Shown here: positions 1 to 8,060 of the stretch, piece by piece | How the letters are laid out: each line of letters opens with the position of its first letter | How positions within the stretch are numbered: position 1 is the first letter of the stretch | From: Bacteroidales bacterium | GTDB taxonomy: Bacteria; Bacteroidota; Bacteroidia; Bacteroidales; Rikenellaceae | NCBI GenBank assembly: GCA_949419965.1 | Contig: CASPAC010000020.1 | Location: 1 to 29,126, forward strand | Direction of reading: 5' to 3' | Length of the DNA stretch: 29,126 nucleotides | Notes under the pieces: generated by a model | The model's input: the letters and a program-made list of their open reading frames with translations, nothing else | Database searches by the model: none | What the model was told of the DNA's origin: nothing | Program-made: the position numbers and the translations under genes

Positions 1-854
1 GTCATGGCCAGACGACCGTCCGAGTCGATGTTGATCTTGCAGACGGCGCTCTTGGCAGCCTCGCGCAGCTGCTCCTCGGGAATGCCGACGGCATCTTTCA
101 GCGCACCTCCGTGGGTGTTGATGATCTTCACGTACTCCTGGGGTACCGACGACGATCCGTGCAGCACGATGGGGAAGCCCGGGATGCGTTTTTCGATCTC
201 CTTCAGAATGTCGAAACGCAGGGGGGGCGGTACCAGGATGCCCTCGGCGTTGCGCGTGCACTGCTCGGGCTTGAATTTGTTGGCGCCGTGCGAGGTGCCG
301 ATCGAGATGGCCAGCGAATCCACGCCGGTCTTCTTTACGAAGTCCTCCACGTCGGCCGGGTCGGTGTAGTGCGAGTGCTCGGCGACTACCTCGTCTTCGA
401 CACCGGCCAGCACGCCCAGCTCGCCTTCGACGGTCACGTCGTGCTGGTGAGCGTATTCCACCACTTTCTTCGTCAGCGCCACGTTCTCATCGTAGGGCAG
501 CGCCGAACCGTCGATCATCACCGACGAGAAACCCATGTCGATGCAGTCCTTGCACAGCTCGAACGAGTTGCCGTGGTCGAGGTGCAGCACGATGGGGATG
601 TTCTTGCCCAGTTCCTTGGCGTACTCCACGGCGCCCTGCGCCATGTAGCGGAGCAGCGTCTGGTTGGCGTACTTGCGTGCGCCGGCCGAAACCTGCAGGA
701 TCACGGGCGACGAAGCCTCGACGCACGCCTGGATGATGGCCTGCATCTGCTCCATGTTGTTGAAGTTGAATGCCGGAATGGCATAACCGCCTTCGATGGC
801 TTTGGCAAACATCTCGCGGGTGTTTACCAGGCCCAGTTCTTTGTAGGATACCAT
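1..854 (-). CDS. fba: Class II fructose-1,6-bisphosphate aldolase, 3' end cut by window edge
   Basis: Zinc-dependent aldolase that reversibly cleaves fructose 1,6-bisphosphate to dihydroxyacetone phosphate and glyceraldehyde 3-phosphate (cytoplasmic glycolysis and gluconeogenesis). The ATG at 854-852 begins MVSYKELGLVNTREMF, and 284 codons are visible before the edge; the family is usually about 300-350 residues, so a short C-terminal piece is missing. Class II motifs are present: HLDHGNS at about residues 91-97 (metal-binding and catalytic region), VEGELG at 142-147, a GTSHG histidine near 189 and VLHGSSS at 230-236. No alternative start further upstream is needed. A TAnnTTTG-type promoter lies about 120 bases upstream. 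The gene stands alone, with a long non-coding stretch before ribH. The family call is secure; only the C-terminus cannot be inspected. Confidence 0.95.
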   Translation of the reverse strand, partial: MVSYKELGLVNTREMFAKAIEGGYAIPAFNFNNMEQMQAIIQACVEASSPVILQVSAGARKYANQTLLRYMAQGAVEYAKELGKNIPIVLHLDHGNSFELCKDCIDMGFSSVMIDGSALPYDENVALTKKVVEYAHQHDVTVEGELGVLAGVEDEVVAEHSHYTDPADVEDFVKKTGVDSLAISIGTSHGANKFKPEQCTRNAEGILVPPPLRFDILKEIEKRIPGFPIVLHGSSSVPQEYVKIINTHGGALKDAVGIPEEQLREAAKSAVCKINIDSDGRLAM

Positions 855-971
855 AATGTTATTTTTAGCTGATGAATCGTTCGTCTTCGTCTCCCTTTTC
901 TCGCTTCGGCGGGTCGAACAAGTTCGGCTTTGCGCTCGGCGTGTCGAGAAAGGATGCGCTCAAAAACCGCA

Positions 972-979
972 CAAATTTA
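972..979 (-). promoter_or_regulatory. Candidate -7 element for fba
   Basis: On the minus strand this reads TAAATTTG, an exact match to the Bacteroidota -7 consensus TAnnTTTG. No clear TTG lies at the expected -33 distance; the sequence upstream is AT-rich and leads into a 12-bp tandem repeat. Transcription from here would give fba a leader of roughly 110 nt. Confidence 0.55.
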
Positions 980-996
980 CTTAAATTATTTTAATA

Positions 997-1020
997 ATGC
1001 GCTTTTTCATGCGCTTTTTG
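997..1020. repeat. Two tandem 12-bp units upstream of the fba promoter
   Basis: The units ATGCGCTTTTTC and ATGCGCTTTTTG are adjacent and differ only in the last base. They lie 17-41 bases upstream of the candidate fba -7 element, where an activator site would be expected. Regulatory function is inferred from position only. Confidence 0.5.
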
Positions 1021-1463
1021 TGAAATTTATAACAGTTGGCGTTCCGGACTCCGGCCAAAGGGCGTTTTGCGTTCGCATGCAGGATGGTTGCTGGGCTTCG
1101 GTGTGTTTCCGTGTTGTTTGGCGGAATGCTCGTTCTGCCCGGGTCTGGCTCGGGTGCAGAAACCGAATTGGGGCGGAACTTCGGCGTAAGGTGGCTCATT
1201 AGCGGTTGGCTGGAGTCCCTATCGCTATTCCTTTGTGTGGATTTTCGGACACGATGGCTTCATCTGCCTGTTGGTGCGGCCGTATCGTTTCGCTGGCATG
1301 GCCGGTTGGCCGTTGCAGGGCTTGGCGATAGGAGAGCGGGTATCCGGCAAGGTCCGGGAGGTCTGTTCGGGTGCTAAGCAGCGTTGTTGTTTGTCCGTCA
1401 GCCGCATAGGTGGCTGTAGCGTATCGGGGCCCGGGACACCTGCCGATCGTTTCCGGTTCCGCA
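1021..1463. other. Intergenic region with no recognisable gene
   Basis: About 440 bases of GC-rich sequence. Short open frames exist on both strands, but none gives a recognisable protein or has a supported start. I see no tRNA-like fold and no promoter matching TAnnTTTG. Confidence 0.6.
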
Positions 1464-1495
1464 TAAAAAAGCCGCCGGATTTCCGGCGGCTTTTT
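1464..1495 (-). terminator. Intrinsic terminator, probably of the TPR-ribH transcript
   Basis: A perfect 8-bp stem, GCCGCCGG (1471-1478) with CCGGCGGC (1483-1490), has a 4-base loop, a run of seven A on the left and five T on the right. It can work in both directions. The only transcription running into it is from ribH on the minus strand, about 290 bases away. Confidence 0.8.
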
Positions 1496-1781
1496 CGTTA
1501 TCGCTTTTGAGAGAGGTTTGTTCCTCTCATCGTCTCTTTCTCAATCTCACGGCTTCAGATTCGGGGCGTTCCTTGTTCGTGTCCGGTCGTTCACCGACCC
1601 GATACGGCTTGCGCAGGTTCGAATGCTGTTCTGTCGGGAGTGTTTCGTACTTGTTTCGTTAACTACGTCCGTTACCCTTCCCTGCTTTCGCCGCGTTTCG
1701 CGCCTGCTTTCGTTCCGCTCCGGTCTTTCGTTCCGATTCTCCTGTTCGGCCTTGTGGTCCCCCCCCCGCAGGAGAGCTGCG
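1496..1781. other. Region downstream of ribH, no gene seen
   Basis: About 290 bases between the ribH stop and the terminator. It holds a small hairpin, GAGAGG (1511-1516) with CCTCTC (1523-1528), and a run of nine C at 1759-1767. No supported reading frame. Confidence 0.55.
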
Positions 1782-2312
1782 TCAGTTGATGTGGCGCCGG
1801 TCGGGTTCGCGGTCGGGCGAGGCGGCATCCATGTCGATCTGCAGTTTGACCATATTGATGGCTGTCGCTGCCGCTTCGTCGCCTTTGTTGCCCAGGCGCC
1901 CGCCGCAGCGGTCGAGGGCCTGCTGCATGTCGTTGACGGTCAGTACGCCGAACGCTACGGGCATGTTCCAGTGCAGTTGCAGTTTGGTGATGCCCTGTGT
2001 CACGCCTTGGCAGATGTAGTCGAAGTGGCGCGTTTCGCCCTGGATGACGCATCCCAGCACGATGACGGCATCGACATCGGTGTACTCGGCGAAGAACTGC
2101 GCACCGAGCGCCAGTTCGAACGTGCCGGGCACATACTTGATCTGGATGTTGAGATCGGGACAGCCGGCGGCTTTCAACGTGCGTACGGCGCCTTCCAGCA
2201 GGGCTTCCGTGACTTCGCGGTTCCATTCGGCCACGACGATGCCGAAGTGCATGTCGGCAGCCGACGGCAGCGGAGCGTCGAATTTCGAGAGATTGTGGTT
2301 GCGGGTGGCCAT
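1782..2312 (-). CDS. ribH: 6,7-dimethyl-8-ribityllumazine synthase
   Basis: Penultimate enzyme of riboflavin synthesis: condenses 5-amino-6-(D-ribitylamino)uracil with 3,4-dihydroxy-2-butanone 4-phosphate. The 176-residue product is slightly longer than the usual 150-160 because of a charged C-terminal tail (about residues 158-176). Family motifs: IVVAEWN at about 25-31 (substrate-binding segment, usually RFN), VPGTFELALGA at 61-71, and GETRHFDYI at 92-100 with the expected catalytic histidine at 96. The start MATRNHNLSKFDAPLPSA lies 10 bases after the stop of the TPR gene, so the two are likely co-transcribed and share the terminator at 1464-1495. The usual partners ribD, ribE and ribBA are not in the window. 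Confidence 0.95.
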   Translation of the reverse strand: MATRNHNLSKFDAPLPSAADMHFGIVVAEWNREVTEALLEGAVRTLKAAGCPDLNIQIKYVPGTFELALGAQFFAEYTDVDAVIVLGCVIQGETRHFDYICQGVTQGITKLQLHWNMPVAFGVLTVNDMQQALDRCGGRLGNKGDEAAATAINMVKLQIDMDAASPDREPDRRHIN

Positions 2313-2322
2313 CGGATTACGA

Positions 2323-3006
2323 TCAGTTTACGCTGCCCAGCAGTTTCTCGGCATCGCGGGCTTCCATCGACATGGGGTAGGAGGCAAGGATGCGTTCCAG
2401 CAGCACCGCGGCTTCGGGCTTGCGGCCCTGTGCCTGCTCGGCCAGCGCGGCCTTGTAGAGATACATGGGGGCGGTGAGGTTGTTGTCCGAGGCTTCGACG
2501 GCCTTGGCGTAGTACTTCACGGCCTTGGCATAGTCTTTCATCTCGACGGCTACGTCGCCCTGGAGTCCGAGGTTCTGAGCGTTGATGATCTCGCCGGGAA
2601 GGCCTCGTACCGACGAGAATTTCGCCAGGTAGGCCGCGGCGTTCTCCAGATCGCCCATGTGGAGGTAGCAGATGCCGGCATAGTGCTTGGCCAGGTTTCC
2701 CGAGGGGGTGGAGCCGTACTGCCCGATGACATCGAGGAAGCCGGCGCCGTTGGCATCGCCCAGAAGCGCGAGTTCGTAGTCGGGAGTCTGCGATTCGAAG
2801 CGCCGCTGCGCCTCGGCCATCAGCTCGGCGGCCTTTTCGGCACGGGGAGCGACGATCGTCGCGCGGTAGCCGAAGATCAGTCCGGCCAGGACGAAGAGCG
2901 CAAGGATTGCGTAGGACATCGTGCGGCCGTGTTTCTCCAGGAAGAGCTCGGTTCTGTTCATTGCTTCGCCGAGAGTCTCCTGCCCGGCAGGCTGCTGATT
3001 TGCCAT
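2323..3006 (-). CDS. Membrane-anchored tetratricopeptide repeat protein
   Basis: Predicted inner-membrane protein of 227 residues with a single N-terminal membrane segment (about residues 31-48, MSYAILALFVLAGLIFGY) and a helical-repeat domain behind it, resembling the YfgM-like/TPR_21 family. TPR-like helices are visible from about residue 98 (HYAGICYLHMGDLENAAAYL) to the C-terminus. I chose the ATG at 3006 (MANQQPAGQE) over an in-frame one at 3063 because it lies nearer the domain and still leaves a leader behind the -7 element at 3130-3137. Only 10 bases separate it from ribH. I recall a recF / TPR / ribH neighbourhood in other Bacteroidales. The biochemical role is unknown; related proteins assist envelope protein quality control. 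Confidence 0.8.
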   Translation of the reverse strand: MANQQPAGQETLGEAMNRTELFLEKHGRTMSYAILALFVLAGLIFGYRATIVAPRAEKAAELMAEAQRRFESQTPDYELALLGDANGAGFLDVIGQYGSTPSGNLAKHYAGICYLHMGDLENAAAYLAKFSSVRGLPGEIINAQNLGLQGDVAVEMKDYAKAVKYYAKAVEASDNNLTAPMYLYKAALAEQAQGRKPEAAVLLERILASYPMSMEARDAEKLLGSVN

Positions 3007-3129
3007 ATCGAATAGTGTGTTTTGGTTTATGTTCGGATCGGGAAAACGGCAAAAACAATGCAAGCCCGCGCGGGGGAACTTCTCCGTTCCCGCCCTGCGG
3101 GGCGCTTGTCGCGCGCCGGTTAATCATGG

Positions 3130-3137
3130 CAAAGATA
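3130..3137 (-). promoter_or_regulatory. -7 element for the TPR-ribH operon
   Basis: The minus strand reads TATCTTTG, an exact TAnnTTTG match followed by CC. An upstream TTG occurs in the AT-rich stretch on the same strand, but its spacing is not ideal. The leader would be about 115 nt to the start at 3006. Confidence 0.55.
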
Positions 3138-3180
3138 CAAAACTATTTACAATGTGCAATGCCGTGTCGGGGATTTTTTG

Positions 3181-3188
3181 TAACTTTA
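3181..3188 (+). promoter_or_regulatory. Weak candidate -7 element for recF
   Basis: TAACTTTA matches TAnnTTTG at 7 of 8 positions. No convincing -33 TTG is present. It is divergent from the TPR promoter about 45 bases away and would leave a leader of about 175 nt before recF. Confidence 0.3.
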
Positions 3189-3367
3189 CGCCGCGATAGC
3201 GCGCATTCGACGGGCCGTGTCCCGGTCCTGTTTCGCTTTCCGGGTTCCTCCCTTGACGGAGGCCGCCGGGCGCTTCTCCCTCTTTTCGGGGCGGCACGGA
3301 CCGCGGTCGGCAGCCGGAGTTGCGGTCGGAAAACGGCGGCATCGAAGCGGCGATCGCCCCTTGCACC

Positions 3368-4519
3368 ATGCGTCTGAAAAAACTTTCGTTGCTCAACTTC
3401 AAGAACATCGTCCGGCAGGAGCCTCTTTTCTGCCGCGGCGTGAATTGTCTTGTGGGCGACAACGGTGCGGGCAAGACCAACGTCGTCGATGCGATCTACT
3501 ATCTTTCGATGTGCAAGTCGTCGTTGCCTATGACCGATGCGCAAAGCATTCTCCACGGGTCCGACTTCTTTCTGCTCGAGGGGCAATACCTCTCCGAGGA
3601 GGGGAAGAACGAATGCGTGGTGTGCACCTTTTCGCGCAAGGGCGGCAAGGTGCTGAAGCGCAACGGCAAGGAATACGAGCGGTTGGCCGACCATGTGGGG
3701 CTGGTGCCTGCCGTGATCGTTTCGCCGGCCGACAGCGCCCTTATCAGCGACGCGGCCGACGAGCGGCGCCGCTACCTGAATGCCTGCATTTCGCAGCTCG
3801 ACCGTCCTTATCTGACTACGGTCATGCGTTATAATGCCGTGCTGGCCGAGCGCAACCGGCTGCTCAAGACCCGGCCCGACGAAACGATGCTTTCGATCTA
3901 CGACCGGCAGCTGGTCGAGCACGGCGGCAAGATCCACGCCGCGCGGCAGGCTTTCGTCGAGCGGCTGCAGCCCATCGTGGCCGAGTTCTACGGCATGCTC
4001 TCGGGCGACCGCGAGCAGGTGGAAGTGCACTATAAGTCGGAGCTGAACGAGCGGAGTTTCGAGGAGGTGCTCCTCGCCGCGCGGCAGAAGGATCTGGTCA
4101 ACGAATTCACCACGGCAGGCATCCACCGCGACGATCTGGTGTTGAAGATCGGCGGGTTTCCCTTGCGCAAATACGGGTCGCAGGGGCAGCAGAAATCGTT
4201 TCTGATCGCGTTGAAGCTGGCGCAGTACGCCATCGTGGCGGAGGCGTGCGGCGAGAAGCCGATCCTGTTGCTCGACGACCTTTTCGACAAGCTCGACGCC
4301 GGGCGTGTCGAGCAGCTCATCCGGCTGGTGGCCGACGACGCCTTCGGGCAGATATTCATCACCGACTGCAATTCGCTGCGGCTCAAGTCGATTCTCGACA
4401 AGGCCGGCGGCGAGTACGCCCTTTTCACGGTGGAGGGCGGCGAGATCCGCCCGGCCAACGCTGCGGCGGACGACAGCGATGCGGAGAAGACCGGCGCGGA
4501 AAAGAACGACGAAGCATGA
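3368..4519 (+). CDS. recF: DNA replication and repair protein RecF
   Basis: SMC-like ATPase that, with RecO and RecR, loads RecA at single-strand gaps. The 383-residue length is typical. The start MRLKKLSLLNFKNI (ATG at 3368) is the canonical RecF N-terminus; an in-frame ATG at 3320 would add 16 non-conserved residues. Walker A is GDNGAGKT at residues 30-37; the ABC signature region (YGSQGQQKSF) is near 268-278; Walker B ILLLDDLFDKLD starts near 299. The C-terminus is Ala/Asp/Glu-rich. The stop overlaps the start of the next gene by 4 bases (ATGA), so the two are translationally coupled. recR, whose product acts in the same pathway, lies at 10563-11159 but in another transcription unit. Confidence 0.96.
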   Translation: MRLKKLSLLNFKNIVRQEPLFCRGVNCLVGDNGAGKTNVVDAIYYLSMCKSSLPMTDAQSILHGSDFFLLEGQYLSEEGKNECVVCTFSRKGGKVLKRNGKEYERLADHVGLVPAVIVSPADSALISDAADERRRYLNACISQLDRPYLTTVMRYNAVLAERNRLLKTRPDETMLSIYDRQLVEHGGKIHAARQAFVERLQPIVAEFYGMLSGDREQVEVHYKSELNERSFEEVLLAARQKDLVNEFTTAGIHRDDLVLKIGGFPLRKYGSQGQQKSFLIALKLAQYAIVAEACGEKPILLLDDLFDKLDAGRVEQLIRLVADDAFGQIFITDCNSLRLKSILDKAGGEYALFTVEGGEIRPANAAADDSDAEKTGAEKNDEA

Positions 4520-4806
4520 GACGTACGAAGACCATGTTGATGGGCGATTTGCTGGAGGAGTTTTTCAAGCGCCCCCACATTGCCGCCAAGGTGGCCGAGG
4601 GCCGGTTGCCGGAGACGTGGCGCTCCATCGTGGGCGATCGGGTCGCCGATCTGACGACCGAGCTGCGGCTGGAGCGGCACATTCTCCATGTGCGCATCCA
4701 GTCGAGCGTCTTGCGGCAGGAGCTCTTCATGCAGCGCGATGCCCTCCGCGAGGAGATCAACAAGCGGTCGGGCGTGCGGTTGGTCAATGCGGTGATCGTG
4801 CGTTGA
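4516..4806 (+). CDS. DUF721 (DciA-like) protein
   Basis: Small 96-residue protein of the DUF721 family, beginning MRRTKTMLMGDLLEEFFKRP. The core pattern is visible: a helix, then VAEGRLPETWRSIVGDRVA (about residues 26-44), then ERHILHVRIQSSVLRQEL (about 55-72) and a basic C-terminal part. Some DUF721 proteins (DciA) act as loaders or operators of the replicative helicase DnaB in bacteria without DnaC; this short form next to recF is common in Bacteroidota. The family call is firm, the DciA function is inferred. Its start overlaps the recF stop by 4 bases, and a strong terminator follows 50 bases after its stop, closing a two-gene operon. Confidence 0.85.
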   Translation: MRRTKTMLMGDLLEEFFKRPHIAAKVAEGRLPETWRSIVGDRVADLTTELRLERHILHVRIQSSVLRQELFMQRDALREEINKRSGVRLVNAVIVR

Positions 4807-4856
4807 GTGCTGTTGTGGTTGGAGGTTCTCGCGGGAAGCCTTTCAGACTATCCTAT

Positions 4857-4889
4857 AAAAGGGGCAGGAACTCAGTTCCTGCCCCTTTT
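4857..4889 (+). terminator. Intrinsic terminator of recF-DUF721
   Basis: A perfect 11-bp stem, GGGGCAGGAAC (4861-4871) with GTTCCTGCCCC (4875-4885) and loop TCA, has AAAA before and TTTT after. It is symmetrical and could also act on the minus strand. Confidence 0.88.
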
Positions 4890-5305
4890 CGTTTGCGGAG
4901 TGCGGCGCCTTTGCGTGGCCCGGTTCTCCGATTCGGGTTGTTTTGGGGTTACCCCGATTCGTTCGGGCCGGCCCAAGTGTGTCGAGGGTTTTGTCCCGCT
5001 CTGCTTCTCAGCTGTTCTGTTCTCCGGTTTGCGCCTTCGCCCCCCCCCGGTTTTTCCCGGTCCGGCCCGGAGTCAAGCGCGGTTTGAGAATCCCGGTTTT
5101 CCGCCCCGGTTCCGGCAGCTCCAGCTCGGCCTGTAGTCAGCTCCGGCTCGGTCCGGAGCCAGCCCGTTTCGGGCACTTCGGTTCCGTCTGTTTCGGGCCC
5201 GGGCCGGGCCGGAGTGATGCGGTTTGGGGCACCCTTCGTTTCCTGCCCCGCCTCGGTTCCGCCCGCCCGGTTCCGCCCGGTTCGGGAGCCAGGCGGCCCG
5301 AAGAA
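4890..5305. other. Low-complexity CCGG-rich intergenic region
   Basis: About 415 bases between two converging genes. It is built of degenerate, repeated CCGGTTCCG / CCCGG motifs (for example around 5260-5285) and contains a run of nine C at 5040-5048. Directly behind the nrdJ stop, TTCGGG (5281-5286) can pair with CCCGAA (5297-5302), but without a T-run. No gene is supported. Confidence 0.55.
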
Positions 5306-7858
5306 TCAGCCGCACTTGGAGTAGCCGCACGACATGCAGGTCAGGCAGCCGTTCTGGTAGGCCATATTCTCCTGTCCGCACGAGGGGCACTTGCCCTTGG
5401 ACTTGGTGCCGTCGGCGATGTATTGCTTGATAGCGCGGCAGACGCCGGTTTTCCAGGTGTTGATCGATTCGCTGTCGAGATGCAGCGATTCGATGAGCGA
5501 CACGGTCTTCTCGATGGGCATGCCGTGGCGCAGAACACCGGAGATGAGTTTGGCGTAGTTCCAGAACTCCTCGTTGAAGAGACGCGAGATGCCGCCGATG
5601 GTGTTGGTATAGCCGTAGCGGTCCTTGTACTGGAAGTCGTAGCGCTTCGAGCCGTCTTCTTCGCGCACCTTGATGATGAAGCCCTTGGTGATCTTGCGCG
5701 GAATGTACATGGCGTCCTCCTCGATCTTGCCGGTGAAGACTTCGTAGGGGCGTCCTTCCTGCAGACCGACGAATGCGATCCAGTCTTCCGAACCGTTCTT
5801 GAAACGCACGATGTCGGCCGGAATCGATTTCGGGCGCTTGGGCGCCTGCCCGGGGTGTTCCTCGCACTTGCGCTTCGACTTGGCGCCTTTCTCGATCAGC
5901 ACGCCGTCGCGGCAGCCGTCGCGATAGACCGTCACGCCTTTGCAGCCGCACTCCCAGGCCGTGCGGTAGACGTCGGCGACGAGGGCTTCCGAGACGTTGT
6001 TGGGCAGGTTGACCGTCACCGAAATCGAGTGGTCGACCCACTTCTGGATGGCGCCCTGCATCTTCACCTTGGCCACCCAGTCGATGTCGTTGGCCGTGGC
6101 CTTGTGGTAGGGCGAGGCCTCGACCCAGCGTTGCAGTTCATCGTCGGAGATCGATTCCAGCTTCGAGGTGTCGTAGCCGTTGGCTTCGAGCCACTTGACG
6201 AAGTTGTGGTGGTAGACGTTGTATTCCTGGAACTTCTCGCCCGTCTCGTCCTGGTAGTCGACATGGGTGTCGTGGTCGGAGGGGTTGATCTTGCGGCGTC
6301 GCTTGTAGACGGTGCGGAACACCGGTTCGATGCCCGACGTGGTCTGCGACATGAGCGAGGTGGTGCCCGTGGGGGCGATGGTCAGCATGGCGATGTTGCG
6401 GCGTCCCTTCTCGACCATCTCGGCGTAGAGCTCGGGATCGGCCTCGCGGATGCGGGCGATCATGGGGTTGTCCTTCTCCTTGGCAGCGTCGTAGACGGCG
6501 AAAGCGCCGCGTTCGCCGGCCATCTTGACCGATGCGCGGTAGGCTTCCACAGCCAGGGTCTTCTGCACCTCTACGGCGAATGCGATGGCTTCCTCCGAGC
6601 CGTAGCGCAGACCCAGGGCTGCAAGCATGTCGCCTTCGGCCGTGATGCCCAGACCCGTGCGGCGTCCCTTGAGGGCCATGTTGCGGATCTTCTTCCACAG
6701 CTCCAGCTCCACGCGGCGTACGTCCTCGTCTTCGGGGTCGGCGGCGATCTTCTCGATGATGAGTTCCACCTTCTCCAGCTCCAGATCGATGATGTCGTCC
6801 ATGATGCGCATGGCCTTGGCCACGTGCTCCTTGAATTTGGGGAAGTTGAACCGCGCCTTTTCGGTGAACGGATCGTCGACGTAGGAGAAGAGGTTGAGCG
6901 CCAGCAGGCGGCACGAGTCGTAGGGGCAGAGCGGAATTTCGCCGCAGGGGTTGGTCGAGACGGTCACGAAGCCTTCGTCGGCATAGCAGTCGGGGACGCT
7001 CTCGCGGATGATCGTATCCCAGAACAGCACGCCGGGCTCGGCCGACTTCCAGGCGTTGTGGATGATCTTCTCCCACAGCTTGCGGGCGTCGATGTCCTGC
7101 TTGTAGGCCGGATTGTCGGAAGCGATGGGGAACTGCTGATGGTATTTCTTGCCGGCGATGGCGGCGCGCATGAAGTCGTCGTCGATCTTGATCGAGACGT
7201 TGGCGCCCGTGACCTTGCCGGTGTCGACCTTGGCGTCGATGAAACGCTCGGCATCGGGGTGCTTGATCGACAGCGAGAGCATCAGGGCTCCGCGCCGTCC
7301 GTCCTGCGCCACCTCGCGCGTGGAGTTGGAATAGCGCTCCATGAAAGGCACGATACCGGTGGAAGTGAGGGCCGAATTGAGCACGGGACTGCCCGTGGGC
7401 CGGATGTGCGAGAGGTCGTGGCCCACGCCGCCGCGCCGCTTCATGAGCTGCACCTGCTCCTCGTCCATGCGGAAGATGCCGCCGTAGGAGTCGGCCGGGT
7501 TCTTGTGGCCGATGACGAAGCAGTTGGAGAGCGAGGCCACCTGGAAGTTGTTGCCGATGCCGGTCATGGGGCCGCCCTGGGGAATGACGTAGCGGAAATG
7601 GTCGAGCAGATCGAATACCTCGTCCGCCGACATGGGCGAGGGGTATTTGCGCTCGATGCGCGCGATCTCGGCGGCGATGCGCTCGTGCATCTGCCGGGGC
7701 GAACTCTCGTAGATGTTGCCGAACGAATCCTTGAGGGCATACTTGGTGACCCACACCGTGGCGGCCAGGTCGTCGCCGTCGAAGTAGACTTTCGATTCGG
7801 CCACGGCGTCGTTGTAGTCGACCTTCTGCGGTGCAGGCGGATTGGAAACTTTTGCCAT
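5306..7858 (-). CDS. nrdJ: Adenosylcobalamin-dependent (class II) ribonucleotide reductase
   Basis: Reduces ribonucleotides to 2'-deoxyribonucleotides using a thiyl radical generated from adenosylcobalamin, independent of oxygen. The 850-residue length fits the NrdJ subgroup with a C-terminal cysteine-rich tail. I start at MAKVSNPPAPQ (ATG 7858-7856); an upstream in-frame start at 7954 would add 32 residues overlapping the probable promoter. Catalytic residues are visible: redox cysteine C113 (SNCFVIGHKN), thiyl C305 and E307 in NPCGEI (303-308), and partner C316 exactly 11 residues after C305. The end of the protein is CPSCG...CMSCGYSKCG, a zinc-ribbon-like tail with the thioredoxin-reducible pair expected in the family. 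No B12 riboswitch is recognisable in the short leader. No other reductase gene is in the window. Confidence 0.95.
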   Translation of the reverse strand: MAKVSNPPAPQKVDYNDAVAESKVYFDGDDLAATVWVTKYALKDSFGNIYESSPRQMHERIAAEIARIERKYPSPMSADEVFDLLDHFRYVIPQGGPMTGIGNNFQVASLSNCFVIGHKNPADSYGGIFRMDEEQVQLMKRRGGVGHDLSHIRPTGSPVLNSALTSTGIVPFMERYSNSTREVAQDGRRGALMLSLSIKHPDAERFIDAKVDTGKVTGANVSIKIDDDFMRAAIAGKKYHQQFPIASDNPAYKQDIDARKLWEKIIHNAWKSAEPGVLFWDTIIRESVPDCYADEGFVTVSTNPCGEIPLCPYDSCRLLALNLFSYVDDPFTEKARFNFPKFKEHVAKAMRIMDDIIDLELEKVELIIEKIAADPEDEDVRRVELELWKKIRNMALKGRRTGLGITAEGDMLAALGLRYGSEEAIAFAVEVQKTLAVEAYRASVKMAGERGAFAVYDAAKEKDNPMIARIREADPELYAEMVEKGRRNIAMLTIAPTGTTSLMSQTTSGIEPVFRTVYKRRRKINPSDHDTHVDYQDETGEKFQEYNVYHHNFVKWLEANGYDTSKLESISDDELQRWVEASPYHKATANDIDWVAKVKMQGAIQKWVDHSISVTVNLPNNVSEALVADVYRTAWECGCKGVTVYRDGCRDGVLIEKGAKSKRKCEEHPGQAPKRPKSIPADIVRFKNGSEDWIAFVGLQEGRPYEVFTGKIEEDAMYIPRKITKGFIIKVREEDGSKRYDFQYKDRYGYTNTIGGISRLFNEEFWNYAKLISGVLRHGMPIEKTVSLIESLHLDSESINTWKTGVCRAIKQYIADGTKSKGKCPSCGQENMAYQNGCLTCMSCGYSKCG

Positions 7859-7919
7859 AATATATCGATACCTTTTTTGATTGTTCCTTTCGGAGGTCCC
7901 TGCGGCGGGGACGGTTTTG

Positions 7920-7951
7920 CAAAGATGGCGCATTCCGGGCAAATATCCCAA
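7920..7951 (-). promoter_or_regulatory. Possible promoter of nrdJ
   Basis: On the minus strand TTG (7951-7949) is followed 21 bases later by CATCTTTG (7927-7920), one mismatch from TAnnTTTG. The leader would be about 55 nt. An alternative, GATATTTG, lies a little upstream. Confidence 0.35.
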
Positions 7952-7985
7952 CAATCGCGGCGCGAATTATACACAAATTATCTAC

Positions 7986-8034
7986 AAAAAGTCGCGGCGC
8001 GTTCCAACCGGTTGAAACACACCGCGACTGCTTT
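7986..8034 (-). terminator. Terminator of the ridA / small membrane protein unit
   Basis: A long two-part hairpin. The outer stem is GTCGCGG (7991-7997) with CCGCGAC (8022-8028). The inner arm at 8001-8018 pairs GTT-CAACC with GGTTG-AAC around one mismatch. A5 on the left is a T5 tail on the minus strand, and a second T5 follows on the right. It lies 27 bases after the stop of the gene at 8061-8441. Confidence 0.65.
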
Positions 8035-8060
8035 TTGCGCAACGGTTTTATGGAGGCGTG

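Noticed and set aside
1036..1377. Possible 113-codon gene upstream of fba
   Set aside because: The composition is typical of random GC-rich sequence, there is no promoter or homologous-looking motif, and overlapping frames of similar length occur in other phases.
1759..1767. Nine-C run as a possible phase-variation tract (also 5040-5048)
   Set aside because: Both runs lie outside any supported reading frame and away from promoters, so slippage would not switch a gene I can identify.
5281..5302. Terminator directly behind nrdJ
   Set aside because: A 6-bp TTCGGG/CCCGAA stem exists, but it has no T-run on the minus strand side and sits in a region where CCGG stems arise by composition.
7859..8060. 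Cobalamin riboswitch in front of nrdJ
   Set aside because: The leader is about 55-100 nt and shows no B12-box-like sequence; the only strong structure is the terminator hairpin at 7986-8034.
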